Shown one piece after another: positions 34,812 to 43,435 of a DNA stretch of 64,000 bases (positions are counted from its first letter, which is position 1; each line of letters opens with the position of its first letter). Made by a program: the position numbers and the translations under genes. A model generated the notes under the pieces. The model searched no databases, was not told where the DNA came from, and saw only the letters and a program-made list of their open reading frames with translations. This stretch comes from Alkalihalobacillus bogoriensis ATCC BAA-922 (GTDB lineage: Bacteria; Bacillota; Bacilli; Bacillales; Bacillaceae_F), in the NCBI RefSeq assembly GCF_000621445.1, contig NZ_JHYI01000006.1, forward strand, positions 248,001-312,000, given 5' to 3'.

Positions 34812-35503
34812 TTGGCGTCGTTATCAACGTCGATTTTTCTCACGTAACAAAGAACATCATCGTATAATTTCATGTGATAATACATTCCTAATTCAAACCC
34901 TTGATTTATCACTTCCTCGCTTTCTTCTTTATAAAAGCCAGCTACCACTTCATAAATTTCATTTGCGTGTTCAACGTCTAATGTTTCATGCTCTAAAAAA
35001 TGGGCAAGTTCTGCTTGGTTGTTACGGTATCGTGTTTTTGCCATCATCGCGACAAGAGGAGAAACACGAGCTACGATTTCTTCTATAACACCTAAGGCCG
35101 CTACACCTTCTTTCCAATCATAATGCAAACACAAGTCCAAAATGGCACGATTATACGCAATTACACCGACGGTTGGTCTTGACTTCTTTATCTCTTCATC
35201 CGTTACTGCCATCCCCTTTAAAAATTGTTTATAGGTTTCAGAATGGACATGATGCTTGTTCATCCGTCCATGTTCTTCAAATAAATTTTCAACAAGAGAC
35301 ATTCGGTCTGAAAAATGAGGGATGTTACTAATGGATGCTGCTAGAAACCGCGGAAAAGCAAGAACAACATGATAAAGCTGCAGGGCGACTTCCTTTACTT
35401 GTTGTTCTGAAAGTTCATTTGCTTGAATGACGGTAAACAAAGGATGCTCTTCTACGACAGCCTCTTGAAAAATTTGGGTTGTTTTTTCTTTTACTCGCTC
35501 CAT
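34784..35503 (-). CDS. Heme-oxygenase-like diiron oxidase/oxygenase (HDO)
   Basis: 239 residues, all-helical and soluble. It has a complete HDO-type metal ligand pattern: ENLFEEH (Glu76/77), a following His cluster (His84-87), Glu141/142 in VIEEIVARV, then His172-x3-Asp176-x2-His179 in EHETLDVEHANEI. This matches the spacing of CADD/PqqC-like enzymes, whose diiron members oxidise, cleave or N-oxygenate amino-acid-derived substrates. It is the last gene of a four-gene operon, 16 bp after the GNAT gene. Its 3' end overlaps two DnaA-like boxes. Substrate is unknown; the upstream aminocarboxypropyl-transferase product is a natural candidate. Confidence 0.78.
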   Translation of the reverse strand: MERVKEKTTQIFQEAVVEEHPLFTVIQANELSEQQVKEVALQLYHVVLAFPRFLAASISNIPHFSDRMSLVENLFEEHGRMNKHHVHSETYKQFLKGMAVTDEEIKKSRPTVGVIAYNRAILDLCLHYDWKEGVAALGVIEEIVARVSPLVAMMAKTRYRNNQAELAHFLEHETLDVEHANEIYEVVAGFYKEESEEVINQGFELGMYYHMKLYDDVLCYVRKIDVDNDAKHPHIHKYK

Positions 35504-35519
35504 TTCTTTCTCTCCTTTT

Positions 35520-36512
35520 TTATATGTAAATTAATTCATTACTAACTGAAACATTGGGGACATCCCCATAGCCAATCATCTGAGACTGTAAGGAAACATT
35601 AAACTTACTAGAGCGAATTTGGTTGGCCTGTTGTTTTTTTATCCCATAAAATAAATAAGTATAATGATGTCTGTAATGCTCTTTCACATATTGTATAAAT
35701 GCTTCTCTATTCTCTTCCTTATTTGAAACATAATAAGCTAAATAACAATGTTGCAAAGGTTCATCCTTTTTTGGGAGCCTCGGACAACCAGCCATTTCGA
35801 CAATCGGGTTGATAAGCCGGTAAGAAATCGGTAGTTGCTTTGTTGCGCGCAATTGCCGCTCTCTACTTTGATCCACTAGTTTACAAATCGATATAAGTTT
35901 GCCGTTAGTATCGTAATTTCCAAGAAACAAACCGTTTTTTCTCGTAAAGGCTTTATACTCCATTCGGGAAAATAGGGGGGCAGTAACGTGATAAAACGAC
36001 CAAGCGGTTTGCTCATCAATGACGTTTACACGAATATCTCTTTTTTGTTTCCCAATAAATAAAGGAACACCGACATGCACCATTTCTCCTATCACCATTC
36101 CTTTTGGGAAAAAACCTCTCCCATCGACAACTGTTCGTGAACTCGAATGAGTGGAGAGAATAGTAGAAAACATCCAATCTACATCGGAGTAAGTCTTTTT
36201 CACTTCATGAATAAGATGGACAAATGCTCGACTATGTCGGTAGTTCGGATGGACTTTTACATCATGTAAATAATATATGGGCTTAATGCCGGCTTGCATT
36301 TTTCTAAATTGCTTTGTTACCCCAATACACGCAATTAACTCCCCTTTCCGTTTTACCCCGTAATAGTGATATTCTCCTAACTCGCTTGATAATGAGTGAA
36401 AATCAGTGCCACGATCTACATAAAATAATGAGCTTCCTGTATCACATTGACGAGATAACGAAAGCAATTGCTCATTCTCTTCTTCTGTTATTTTCATCGT
36501 ATCGTACATCAT
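35520..36512 (-). CDS. GNAT-type acyltransferase-like protein
   Basis: 330 residues, about twice a simple GNAT domain. The N-terminal half has a GNAT-like core: GVKRKGELIACIGVTKQFR (strands 2-4), then YLHDVKVHPNYRHSRAFVHLI, in which the usual acetyl-CoA loop (Q/R-x-x-G-x-G/A) reads RHSRAF. The C-terminal half (about 180-330) may be a second, degenerate GNAT unit. The start overlaps the BtaA-like gene end by four bases. It may acylate a product of the operon; this is inference from gene order. Confidence 0.65.
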   Translation of the reverse strand: MMYDTMKITEEENEQLLSLSRQCDTGSSLFYVDRGTDFHSLSSELGEYHYYGVKRKGELIACIGVTKQFRKMQAGIKPIYYLHDVKVHPNYRHSRAFVHLIHEVKKTYSDVDWMFSTILSTHSSSRTVVDGRGFFPKGMVIGEMVHVGVPLFIGKQKRDIRVNVIDEQTAWSFYHVTAPLFSRMEYKAFTRKNGLFLGNYDTNGKLISICKLVDQSRERQLRATKQLPISYRLINPIVEMAGCPRLPKKDEPLQHCYLAYYVSNKEENREAFIQYVKEHYRHHYTYLFYGIKKQQANQIRSSKFNVSLQSQMIGYGDVPNVSVSNELIYI

Positions 36513-37579
36513 GAAATCATCCCTACCGTTACATGTTCATAGGCGAGAGAGCGCTCCATCGTTTGACATAAGTTTGATAGTTCTTCCTCGATGAAAAATC
36601 TCTTTTCAAAAAATCGAGGCAAAGTTGGACATGACAGCATATTTCGAAACAGAACAATCGCCTGATGATGTTTTGCTAGTAACAACCGCTCACAAACGAT
36701 GTTTCTCTCTTCTTCTCCCATCCAATCAAATACATTCGATAAGTAAAACGCATCGATGTTTTGCTCTTGCTCTAGCACTCTATCAAGAGACCCATGGATA
36801 ATCGTTAGTTTGTCAAGATTTGCTTTAATCCTCTCATATCCTTGTAAGCTCATATAATATGGCAGCCCTTCGTTCATGTTTATGTAACGGCCGAATAATA
36901 ATTGGGAAAGAAAGTAATTTTTTTTGATTAAGTCTGTTTGTAAATATGTTTCAAATAGCTGTAAAAAATGGGCCCCATAATCGGTTGTGTTCCGCTCTGA
37001 AAACATCGTATCTGGATAAAAAACGAGATGGGACGTACGACTTAGTAAGAGCTCCACTGCCTTTTCGAAAACATCAGACTTTATTTCTCGTTTATAATAA
37101 ATCCACTGTTCTGCTATTGTTGACGTTTTGAATAACTCTTGCCATTTCTTTTCATGAACAATATGTTCACATATATTTCCACCGATAAAACGGTAAAATC
37201 GTTCTGTCACCCCGCAATGATTTATCCCCTTGTTAATGAATGAAAGGTGATTATCCCAATATAATTTTGATTGGTCTGATAAATCTTCTTTTAGCCTGTC
37301 ATATGTTTTGAGCCGTTCCAAACACTCTCCTTCTCCAATAAAAGCGATGTATTGTGACTGGTCAAGTGTTGCTATCGCTGTTTTTTTCAGCTCAATTAAT
37401 GCACATTGAGCAGGATTCATATCGACCGCAATCACTGAAGTGACATCTTCGTCTAATATCGAAAAGGCACTACATCCTCCTGACCCAATCATCATGATTT
37501 TCTTCGGTTTATACTTTTTTGTTATTCGTCTTTCCACTTCACTATCTTCCCGTATTTGGGCAAAATAAATGTCACTCAT
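36509..37579 (-). CDS. BtaA/DUF3419-like 3-amino-3-carboxypropyl transferase
   Basis: 356 residues. The SAM-binding region IGSGGCSAFSILDEDVTSVI (31-50) and AVDMNPAQCALIELKKTAI (51-69) follow the DUF3419/BtaA pattern 'SaGcNaLsLl..dp..v.AVDlNPaQ.aLlELK.aAi', and a later GVTERFYRF fits too. BtaA moves the 3-amino-3-carboxypropyl group of SAM onto diacylglycerol on the way to betaine lipids. No BtaB-type N-methyltransferase is encoded nearby, so a different acceptor is likely. The gene overlaps both neighbours by four bases. Confidence 0.75.
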   Translation of the reverse strand: MSDIYFAQIREDSEVERRITKKYKPKKIMMIGSGGCSAFSILDEDVTSVIAVDMNPAQCALIELKKTAIATLDQSQYIAFIGEGECLERLKTYDRLKEDLSDQSKLYWDNHLSFINKGINHCGVTERFYRFIGGNICEHIVHEKKWQELFKTSTIAEQWIYYKREIKSDVFEKAVELLLSRTSHLVFYPDTMFSERNTTDYGAHFLQLFETYLQTDLIKKNYFLSQLLFGRYINMNEGLPYYMSLQGYERIKANLDKLTIIHGSLDRVLEQEQNIDAFYLSNVFDWMGEEERNIVCERLLLAKHHQAIVLFRNMLSCPTLPRFFEKRFFIEEELSNLCQTMERSLAYEHVTVGMIS

Positions 37580-38298
37580 GCTAAACCCTCCTTAATCGCA
37601 CGAAAGAACCTTTGTTTTGATTGGTGCCATTCGGTTAACTGCTCTTTCCCCTTCCTATACTGTTCAATGAGTCTTTGTCTTGCTTCACATTCACTTGGGA
37701 TATTTAAATAAAGAACGATATTATCTCCGTCTTTAAGCATTATTCCTCTTTGTTCTAACCAGCGATTAATCTCTTGATTTCTTTTTGTAGCTTGATATAG
37801 CGTTGTTTTACTTTTGCTAGTCATGTTGTCATAACAGATATTTTCAATATGGTTGATGTTTCTCTTAAATACAGCTAATGCTTCTTGTACTGATTGTGGA
37901 GGACGTTCTTCTCCATGCCATTGTGGATATAAATAGTGGTCAAATAAAGTCTTCATCACAATAACTACCTGTGGATTTTGAATTTCCGCTGCTAGATGAA
38001 TGGTTTTATCTGCTTGAAAAAAAGATGTGAATTGCTCATCCAAAAGTTGCAAATAAGCAGAACTCTTTGAAAATAACGGTCCAAAATAAATATATTCCTC
38101 ATTTTCATAGGAGACTTGATGCACAAATAAAACGGTTGTTAGTTGGTTTTGTCTTGTCATAAGCCATACGTTATCATAGCCTTGCCATTTTGCCTCCACA
38201 TACTGTTCATTCACATGCGGGTGTTGCATCATGAGACAAGCAATCTCCGTTTTTTCTTCGTTTGATAACAATGGAATCGGAACATGTTTCGTAAACAC
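37576..38298 (-). CDS. Unrecognised first protein of the BtaA/HDO operon
   Basis: 240 residues from GTG 38298, which follows AAGGGTG; TTG 38301 is also in frame. No membrane segment or signal peptide. The N-terminal half (VWLMTRQNQLTTVLFVHQV, then EEYIYFGPLFSKSSAYLQLL) has the alternating strand pattern of GNAT proteins but without a clear CoA loop. The C-terminal third is strongly helical and basic (about 185-240). It starts the four-gene operon and overlaps the BtaA-like gene by four bases. A scaffold or acyl-transfer role is possible but unsupported. Confidence 0.6.
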   Translation of the reverse strand: MFTKHVPIPLLSNEEKTEIACLMMQHPHVNEQYVEAKWQGYDNVWLMTRQNQLTTVLFVHQVSYENEEYIYFGPLFSKSSAYLQLLDEQFTSFFQADKTIHLAAEIQNPQVVIVMKTLFDHYLYPQWHGEERPPQSVQEALAVFKRNINHIENICYDNMTSKSKTTLYQATKRNQEINRWLEQRGIMLKDGDNIVLYLNIPSECEARQRLIEQYRKGKEQLTEWHQSKQRFFRAIKEGLA

Positions 38299-38391
38299 CA
38301 AATCACCCTTTTTGTATCATATAATTCTTATAGTGTAATTATACACCTTTAAATAAAATTTACCAGCTTTATTTTTTTCGGTTACTTCCCA

Positions 38392-38416
38392 TTCGGACAT
38401 ACGTTCCGTTATATTT
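38392..38416 (+). repeat. Single forward GGACAT/TTCCG motif
   Basis: TTCGGACATACGTTCCGTTAT matches the motif of the nested repeat family. The nearest inverted copy is 670 bp away at 39084-39106. Confidence 0.65.
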
Positions 38417-38502
38417 AAGAAAAACGTGGGAGCGTCTTTTCGTCTTCTAGAATAAACTTTCAAAGCTTCACTGCTACACCAAAATTTTTATACTCCCTCA
38501 TT
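38415..38502 (+). repeat. Structured repeat copy, heavily shortened
   Basis: Keeps the 5' end (TAAGAAAAACGTGGGAGCGTC) and the 3' end (TCTAGAATAAACTTTC..CACCAAAATTTTTATACTC) of the 175-bp family but lacks the whole middle. Confidence 0.85.
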
Positions 38503-38527
38503 TGTCTCATTTTTGCGGTCAGAGAAG

Positions 38528-38681
38528 CCGTTATTTGTGAACATGATACGGGTTTCCGTTTTTTAGCGGCCACAGGAGCACTTATTCACGCAAAAGCCAC
38601 TCTATTCCTAGCGATATATTATGATTAACTGCTCCTGTGGCCACTAACGTTCCAAAAGCTAGCCATGTTCACAGATAACGG
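38528..38681. repeat. 154-bp imperfect inverted-repeat element
   Basis: The outer arms 38528-38545 and 38664-38681 are complementary with one mismatch in 18. The inner arms 38568-38580 and 38630-38642 (GGCCACAGGAGCA) match perfectly. The tip is about 49 bp. It differs in sequence from the other repeat families here. Confidence 0.8.
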
Positions 38682-38684
38682 TTT

Positions 38685-38783
38685 TCATGGCCGCTTACCT
38701 ACCATAAACAACAAAATCGCTAAGGCGATAAACCCGCCCCACGTGTTGAATGATTCACTTGGGTCTTTTCTTCCTTGTCTCAT
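38685..38783 (-). CDS. Candidate small membrane protein, 32 residues
   Basis: ATG 38783 to TGA 38685. A charged N-terminus (RQGRKDPSESF) is followed by one hydrophobic helix (GFIALAILLFMVG) and a short basic tail. GGAG precedes the ATG by four bases. It resembles small single-pass proteins common in Bacillus, but the sequence is not recognised. It lies between an inverted repeat and a structured repeat, with no gene on the same strand closer than leuS. Confidence 0.5.
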   Translation of the reverse strand: MRQGRKDPSESFNTWGGFIALAILLFMVGKRP

Positions 38784-38866
38784 AGTACTCCAAACCCCTA
38801 ATTCATTCTAAGAATTTATTAGAGCAATGTTATACATAAGTCGAATACTTTACAGTTTCCTAAACA

Positions 38867-39047
38867 ATAAGAAAAACGCGGGAGTTTCTTTTCATTTCAT
38901 TGAAGTGTGGAGCCCTGCCTGCTTTTGACAGTGAACCCCAAGTGCTCTTCTTGGGGTGAACGCGCAGGTGCGCAGCCTTCGCTCTTCGAGAATAAGCTTT
39001 CAAAGCTTCACTACTGCTACACCAAAATTTTTATACTCCCTTATCTA
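38867..39047 (+). repeat. Structured repeat, full-length copy
   Basis: Full element with the ACCCCAAG..CTTGGGGT hairpin. It carries small differences from the consensus: CATTGAAGTGTGG for CAAGCGAAGTGCGG, and a 3-bp duplication in CACTACTGC. Confidence 0.9.
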
Positions 39048-39083
39048 ACAAAAAAAAACGCGTTCCCGTCCTCCATGAAGGGT

Positions 39084-39106
39084 AAATAGCGGAGCCTACG
39101 TCCGAA
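39084..39106 (-). repeat. Single inverted GGACAT/TTCCG motif
   Basis: AAATAGCGGAGCCTACGTCC followed by GAA. It is the inverted form of the motif at 38392. Confidence 0.6.
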
Positions 39107-39128
39107 TGCTCCCACACCCCTATGAAAA

Positions 39129-39159
39129 AAAGCCGAAAATCAAAATGATTTTCGGCTCT
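39129..39159 (-). terminator. leuS terminator
   Basis: AGCCGAAAATCA (39131-39142) pairs with TGATTTTCGGCT (39146-39157). On the minus strand T7 follows directly. Confidence 0.9.
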
Positions 39160-39172
39160 CCTCACTGTTTAT

Positions 39173-41593
39173 TTAATTGGCAACGATATTCACAAGTTTT
39201 CCTGGTACTGCAATAACTTTGCGAATTGTTTTTCCTGCTAACTCTTCTTTCATCTTTTCATCTTGTAACGCAATTTCTTCCATTTGCTCTTTCGTTGCAT
39301 CTTTAGCGATGACAAGTTTCGCACGCACTTTTCCATTGATTTGGCAAACGATTTCGATTTCATCCTCGACTAAATAAGCTTCTTCATATGTTGGCCATGG
39401 CTCATAAGCGATCGTGGTTTCTCCGCCCAGTAATGACCATAATTCCTCACTCATATGTGGAGCGACCGGGGAAAGAAGTTTTACAAATCCTTTAATAAGA
39501 GAAAGCGGAAGCACCTCTTGCTTATAGGCTTCATTAATGAACACCATCATTTGTGAAATACCGACGTTAAAGCGATAGCCTTCAAAGTCCTCTGTCACTT
39601 TTTTCACGGTTTGGTGATACACTCTTGTTAACTCAGCGCTTCCTTCAACATCTTGAACTTTCTCTTGTACTGTTCCCGTTGATTCGTTTACAATCAAACG
39701 CCATACTCTATCTAAAAATCTTCTCGCTCCATCTAAACCATTTTCAGACCAAGCAATGGAAGCATCAAGAGGACCCATAAACATTTCATATAAGCGAAGT
39801 GTATCTGCCCCATGTGAGTCAATAATGTCATCCGGATTGACAACATTTCCTTTTGATTTACTCATTTTTTCGTTATTTTCGCCTAATATCATCCCTTGGT
39901 TATACAAACGCTGGAACGGTTCTTTCGTAGGAACGACACCTAAATCATAAAGAACTTTGTGCCAGAAACGAGCGTACAATAAGTGAAGAACGGCATGCTC
40001 AGCCCCCCCAATATAAATATCAACCGGGAGCCAGCGCTTAATTTTTTCCGGATCCGCTAGTTGCTCGTCATTTGTTGGGTCAATATAACGCAAATAATAC
40101 CAGCAGCTTCCTGCCCATTGTGGCATCGTATTTGTTTCACGACGGCCTTTTTTCCCTGTTTCTTTATCGACTACTTCTAGCCACTCAGTCGCATTCGCTA
40201 ATGGTGATTCTCCTGTACCAGACGGTTTAATTTCATCCATTTCAGGAAGCAATAGCGGTAATTCTTCTTCTGGCACCGGCTTCATTGTTCCATCTTCAAA
40301 ATGAATAATTGGAATCGGTTCTCCCCAATAACGTTGACGGCTAAACACCCAATCTCGTAATCGATACGTCACTTTTTTCGAGCCTTTATTTTCCGCCTCA
40401 AGCCATTCAATCATTTTCGAAATCGCTTCTTGTTTTGATAGACCATTTAAAAATTCTGAATTAATAAGGGTCCCATCTTGTGTATAGGCTTCTGTTTCAA
40501 CATCCCCACCTGAAACAACTTCTTTTATCGGCAAATCAAATGTTTTTGCAAATTCATAATCTCGTTCGTCATGAGCAGGTACGGCCATAATCGCACCTGT
40601 TCCATAACTCACTAACACATAATCAGCAATCCAAATCGGTAGTTTTTCACCGTTGACCGGATTAATTGCATACGCTCCTGTAAAGACCCCTGTTTTTTCT
40701 TTTGAAAGCTCGGTTCTCTCTAAATCACTTTTTAGCGAGACCGCTTTCTTATACGATGCGACCGCTTCTTTTTGCTCTGCCGTTGTTATGACATCAACAA
40801 GCTTATGCTCAGGGGCAAGAACCATGTAGGTTGCACCAAATAATGTATCGGGACGAGTCGTAAAGACCGTTACACTTTCTGAATGACTTTCAAGTGAAAA
40901 TGTCACTTCAGCTCCTTCAGAGCGTCCAATCCAATTTCGTTGCATATCTTTAATGCTTTCAGGCCAATCTAATTCTTCTAAGTCTTCTAATAGGCGATCA
41001 GCATAGTCTGTAATTTTAAGCACCCATTGTTTCATCGGACGTCGTTCAACCGGATGTCCTCCTCGCTCACTTTTCCCATCAATGACTTCTTCATTCGCAA
41101 GAACAGCACGAAGCGCAGGGCACCAGTTAACAGACACTTCATCAATATACGCTAACCCCTTTTTATATAATTGGATGAAAATCCACTGTGTCCATTTATA
41201 ATAATTCGGGTCTGTTGTGTTTACTTCACGATCCCAATCATAAGAAAACCCTAATGATTTAATTTGCCTTCTAAAGTTATCAATATTGGCTTTTGTAAAC
41301 TCACGTGGATGTTTCCCCGTATCAAGTGCGTATTGTTCTGCGGGTAATCCGAAAGCATCCCATCCCATTGGATGAAGAACATTGTATCCTTGCATCCTTT
41401 TCATTCTCGATAAAATATCGGTTGCTGTATAACCTTCCGGGTGACCGACATGCAAACCTGAACCTGATGGATATGGAAACATATCAAGCGCATAAAATTT
41501 CGGTTTACTCTCGTCATCTACCGTTTTAAAAGTTTTTTCTGTTTCCCATAAGTTTTGCCACTTTTTTTCAATTTCTGTATGTGAATACGACAT
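39173..41593 (-). CDS. leuS: Leucyl-tRNA synthetase
   Basis: 806 residues from ATG 41593, with AGGAGG nine bases before it; the frame is open further upstream but that part lies in the T-box leader. Class I motifs are [14 protein letters not shown] (HIGH, His48-His51) and EKMSKSKGN (KMSKS, about 572-580). The editing domain (about 220-420) includes the conserved TTRPDT and [15 protein letters not shown]. Length is standard. Expression is controlled by a T-box with a CUC specifier. Confidence 0.97.
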   Translation of the reverse strand: MSYSHTEIEKKWQNLWETEKTFKTVDDESKPKFYALDMFPYPSGSGLHVGHPEGYTATDILSRMKRMQGYNVLHPMGWDAFGLPAEQYALDTGKHPREFTKANIDNFRRQIKSLGFSYDWDREVNTTDPNYYKWTQWIFIQLYKKGLAYIDEVSVNWCPALRAVLANEEVIDGKSERGGHPVERRPMKQWVLKITDYADRLLEDLEELDWPESIKDMQRNWIGRSEGAEVTFSLESHSESVTVFTTRPDTLFGATYMVLAPEHKLVDVITTAEQKEAVASYKKAVSLKSDLERTELSKEKTGVFTGAYAINPVNGEKLPIWIADYVLVSYGTGAIMAVPAHDERDYEFAKTFDLPIKEVVSGGDVETEAYTQDGTLINSEFLNGLSKQEAISKMIEWLEAENKGSKKVTYRLRDWVFSRQRYWGEPIPIIHFEDGTMKPVPEEELPLLLPEMDEIKPSGTGESPLANATEWLEVVDKETGKKGRRETNTMPQWAGSCWYYLRYIDPTNDEQLADPEKIKRWLPVDIYIGGAEHAVLHLLYARFWHKVLYDLGVVPTKEPFQRLYNQGMILGENNEKMSKSKGNVVNPDDIIDSHGADTLRLYEMFMGPLDASIAWSENGLDGARRFLDRVWRLIVNESTGTVQEKVQDVEGSAELTRVYHQTVKKVTEDFEGYRFNVGISQMMVFINEAYKQEVLPLSLIKGFVKLLSPVAPHMSEELWSLLGGETTIAYEPWPTYEEAYLVEDEIEIVCQINGKVRAKLVIAKDATKEQMEEIALQDEKMKEELAGKTIRKVIAVPGKLVNIVAN

Positions 41594-41650
41594 TTTGTCA
41601 TTCCTCCTATATTTCAAATATGTACAACTGACATTTAAAAAAATATATAA

Positions 41651-41905
41651 AAAACCTCCCACCCCTAGCGTTTTCGTTAGGGACGAGAGGTTGATCAACA
41701 ATGTTATTCCCGCGGTACCACCCAAATTAGTATAACGACCTTGCCGCTACACTCACTCTTACACCTTAACGCGGCAAACGGCAACGGTTACTTTTTTCAC
41801 CATCACAACTTTAAGGCGAGTTCATAGTGTTTCCTCATTGACTTTCACCAACCGTCAACTCTCTAAAAAGGGAACAAACTATTACTACTCCTCTTCATCG
41901 TTTTT
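41651..41905 (-). promoter_or_regulatory. T-box leader of leuS, Leu (CUC) specifier
   Basis: On the minus strand the antiterminator core GGGTGGTACCGCGGGAATAA (about 41724-41705) is followed by a terminator hairpin at 41693-41651 ending in T6. Stem I starts GATGAAGAGGAGTAGTAA (41899-41882), then AGAGAGTTGACGGTTGGTG. The specifier loop GAACTCGCC (41823-41815) presents CUC, a Leu codon. Uncharged tRNA-Leu would favour read-through into leuS. Confidence 0.95.
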
Positions 41906-41943
41906 TTCATATTTACGTGTTTTCAAAAGTCTCAATACATGTT

Positions 41944-41972
41944 ATTTTAAGAATTTGTCGATTTGATGTCAA
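41944..41972 (-). promoter_or_regulatory. leuS promoter
   Basis: TTGACA (41972-41967), 17 bp, TAAAAT (41949-41944). It lies 44 bp before the T-box stem I. Confidence 0.88.
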
Positions 41973-42038
41973 GACTCTTCTAGCATTCTTGCCAAAATCT
42001 TTTTCAAACATACAAGGAAATCAGCCCTTCGCTACGGG

Positions 42039-43247
42039 TTATGAAGGAAAAGAAATCGAATTTGTTTGTTCTGCTTTTTTCAACCGTTTTAGTTGAATAT
42101 CATAACAAGCTGTCGAAATAAACGCAAACGAAAATAACACAATTAAAACATAAAATAAAATCGTCATACTATACAAATCGGCCAAGACCCCGCCCAAAAA
42201 TGGACCTATCATCCGTCCACCCGTTGCTACACTATTGACAATCCCTTGATAATACCCCGCTTTTCCTTTTGGTGCAAGCTTATGGGCAATCGTTGGTATC
42301 GCGGGCCAAACAAACATTTCTCCAATGGTTAAAACAACCATGGCGACAATAAACATTGTAAATTGCTCGGCTTGCGATAAAATAAAAAAGGAAATCATAA
42401 AGATAAATAGTCCCGTATAAATTTGGGCTTTTAGCGTGTGAACCCAACGTTTTATAAAAAAAGAAAGTAGCGGTTGAGCGAGAACAATCATCGACCCATT
42501 AATCGTCCATAAAATACTATATTGACTTAAACTAATCCCAAGCTGTTGTGTATGAACCGAAATCGTTGACTGCCATTGTACATAAGCAACCCAACATATT
42601 AAATATCCACTCAATAAAATTAAAAGCGCATATAACCCTGTCCGTTGTGTTTTTTTCTTTTTTTGTTCGAAGATGTTCGTTGAAATTGGCTTTTCTGTTT
42701 TCACTTGCAAGTGCCTATACCCAAAAATCGCAAGCAATAAAAAAAGGACATACACTAGACCATTAGCAAAAAATACAAAATCAAACCGAACTGAGGCCAC
42801 AACCCCTGCCAATGCTGTTCCTAGTGCAACACCAACATTTTGGGCCACATACATGGCATTAAATGCTTTTCTTTCTCCTTCAGGCCAGACTGTTCCCGCA
42901 AATGCATATAAAGCAGGAAATGTCATACCCGCACCTAAACCTAGAAACATAAGCAATGCAACATAATAATAAAAGCTATGAAAAAACACTAACACAAAGG
43001 CGCTTCCCATTGTAATACTAATCCCAAATAAGAGTGTTTTATAGCCTCCTATTCGGTCAAATAAATGGCCTCCTATTAAATTTCCGATTACACCTGCACC
43101 CGCGTTCAACATTAAGACAAGACCAGCAACCGATAATGATTGGCCTAACTCTTGGTGCATGTAAATTGTGTTTAACGGCCAAATAAAAGAAGCACCTGTT
43201 ACATTGACAACCATTCCAATGACTAACAACCACAGTGCTTTTGGCAC
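42039..43247 (-). CDS. yttB: MFS transporter, YttB-like
   Basis: 402 residues from GTG 43247, preceded by AGGGAGAGG; the longer frame has no SD. Twelve membrane segments and the MFS loop 2-3 motif GGHLFDRIGGYKTLL (about 62-76) mark a drug-efflux type (DHA1) transporter. The second half contains GYYQGIVNSVATGGRMIGPF. B. subtilis has yttB in the same neighbourhood. Substrate is unknown. Confidence 0.83.
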   Translation of the reverse strand: MPKALWLLVIGMVVNVTGASFIWPLNTIYMHQELGQSLSVAGLVLMLNAGAGVIGNLIGGHLFDRIGGYKTLLFGISITMGSAFVLVFFHSFYYYVALLMFLGLGAGMTFPALYAFAGTVWPEGERKAFNAMYVAQNVGVALGTALAGVVASVRFDFVFFANGLVYVLFLLLAIFGYRHLQVKTEKPISTNIFEQKKKKTQRTGLYALLILLSGYLICWVAYVQWQSTISVHTQQLGISLSQYSILWTINGSMIVLAQPLLSFFIKRWVHTLKAQIYTGLFIFMISFFILSQAEQFTMFIVAMVVLTIGEMFVWPAIPTIAHKLAPKGKAGYYQGIVNSVATGGRMIGPFLGGVLADLYSMTILFYVLIVLFSFAFISTACYDIQLKRLKKAEQTNSISFPS

Positions 43248-43435
43248 AAATGACCTCTCCCTTATTTTTTCTCTTCTTTTTCTCTTATTTCGATTCTCTA
43301 AGTAAAATAGTATGCAATTCACCTTGAAATAGCAATCTTTTTTTACTAGTGTTTCCATTCGTGATCCTTACGCTTTTATGATATAGTAAACACCGAGCTT
43401 TCCTATTCTTCATTCGTTAAGAAAGGTGATGTAAA

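Noticed and set aside
41594-41725. N-terminal extension of leuS
   Set aside because: The frame is open to 41725 but would translate the T-box terminator. ATG 41593 has the SD and the family N-terminus.
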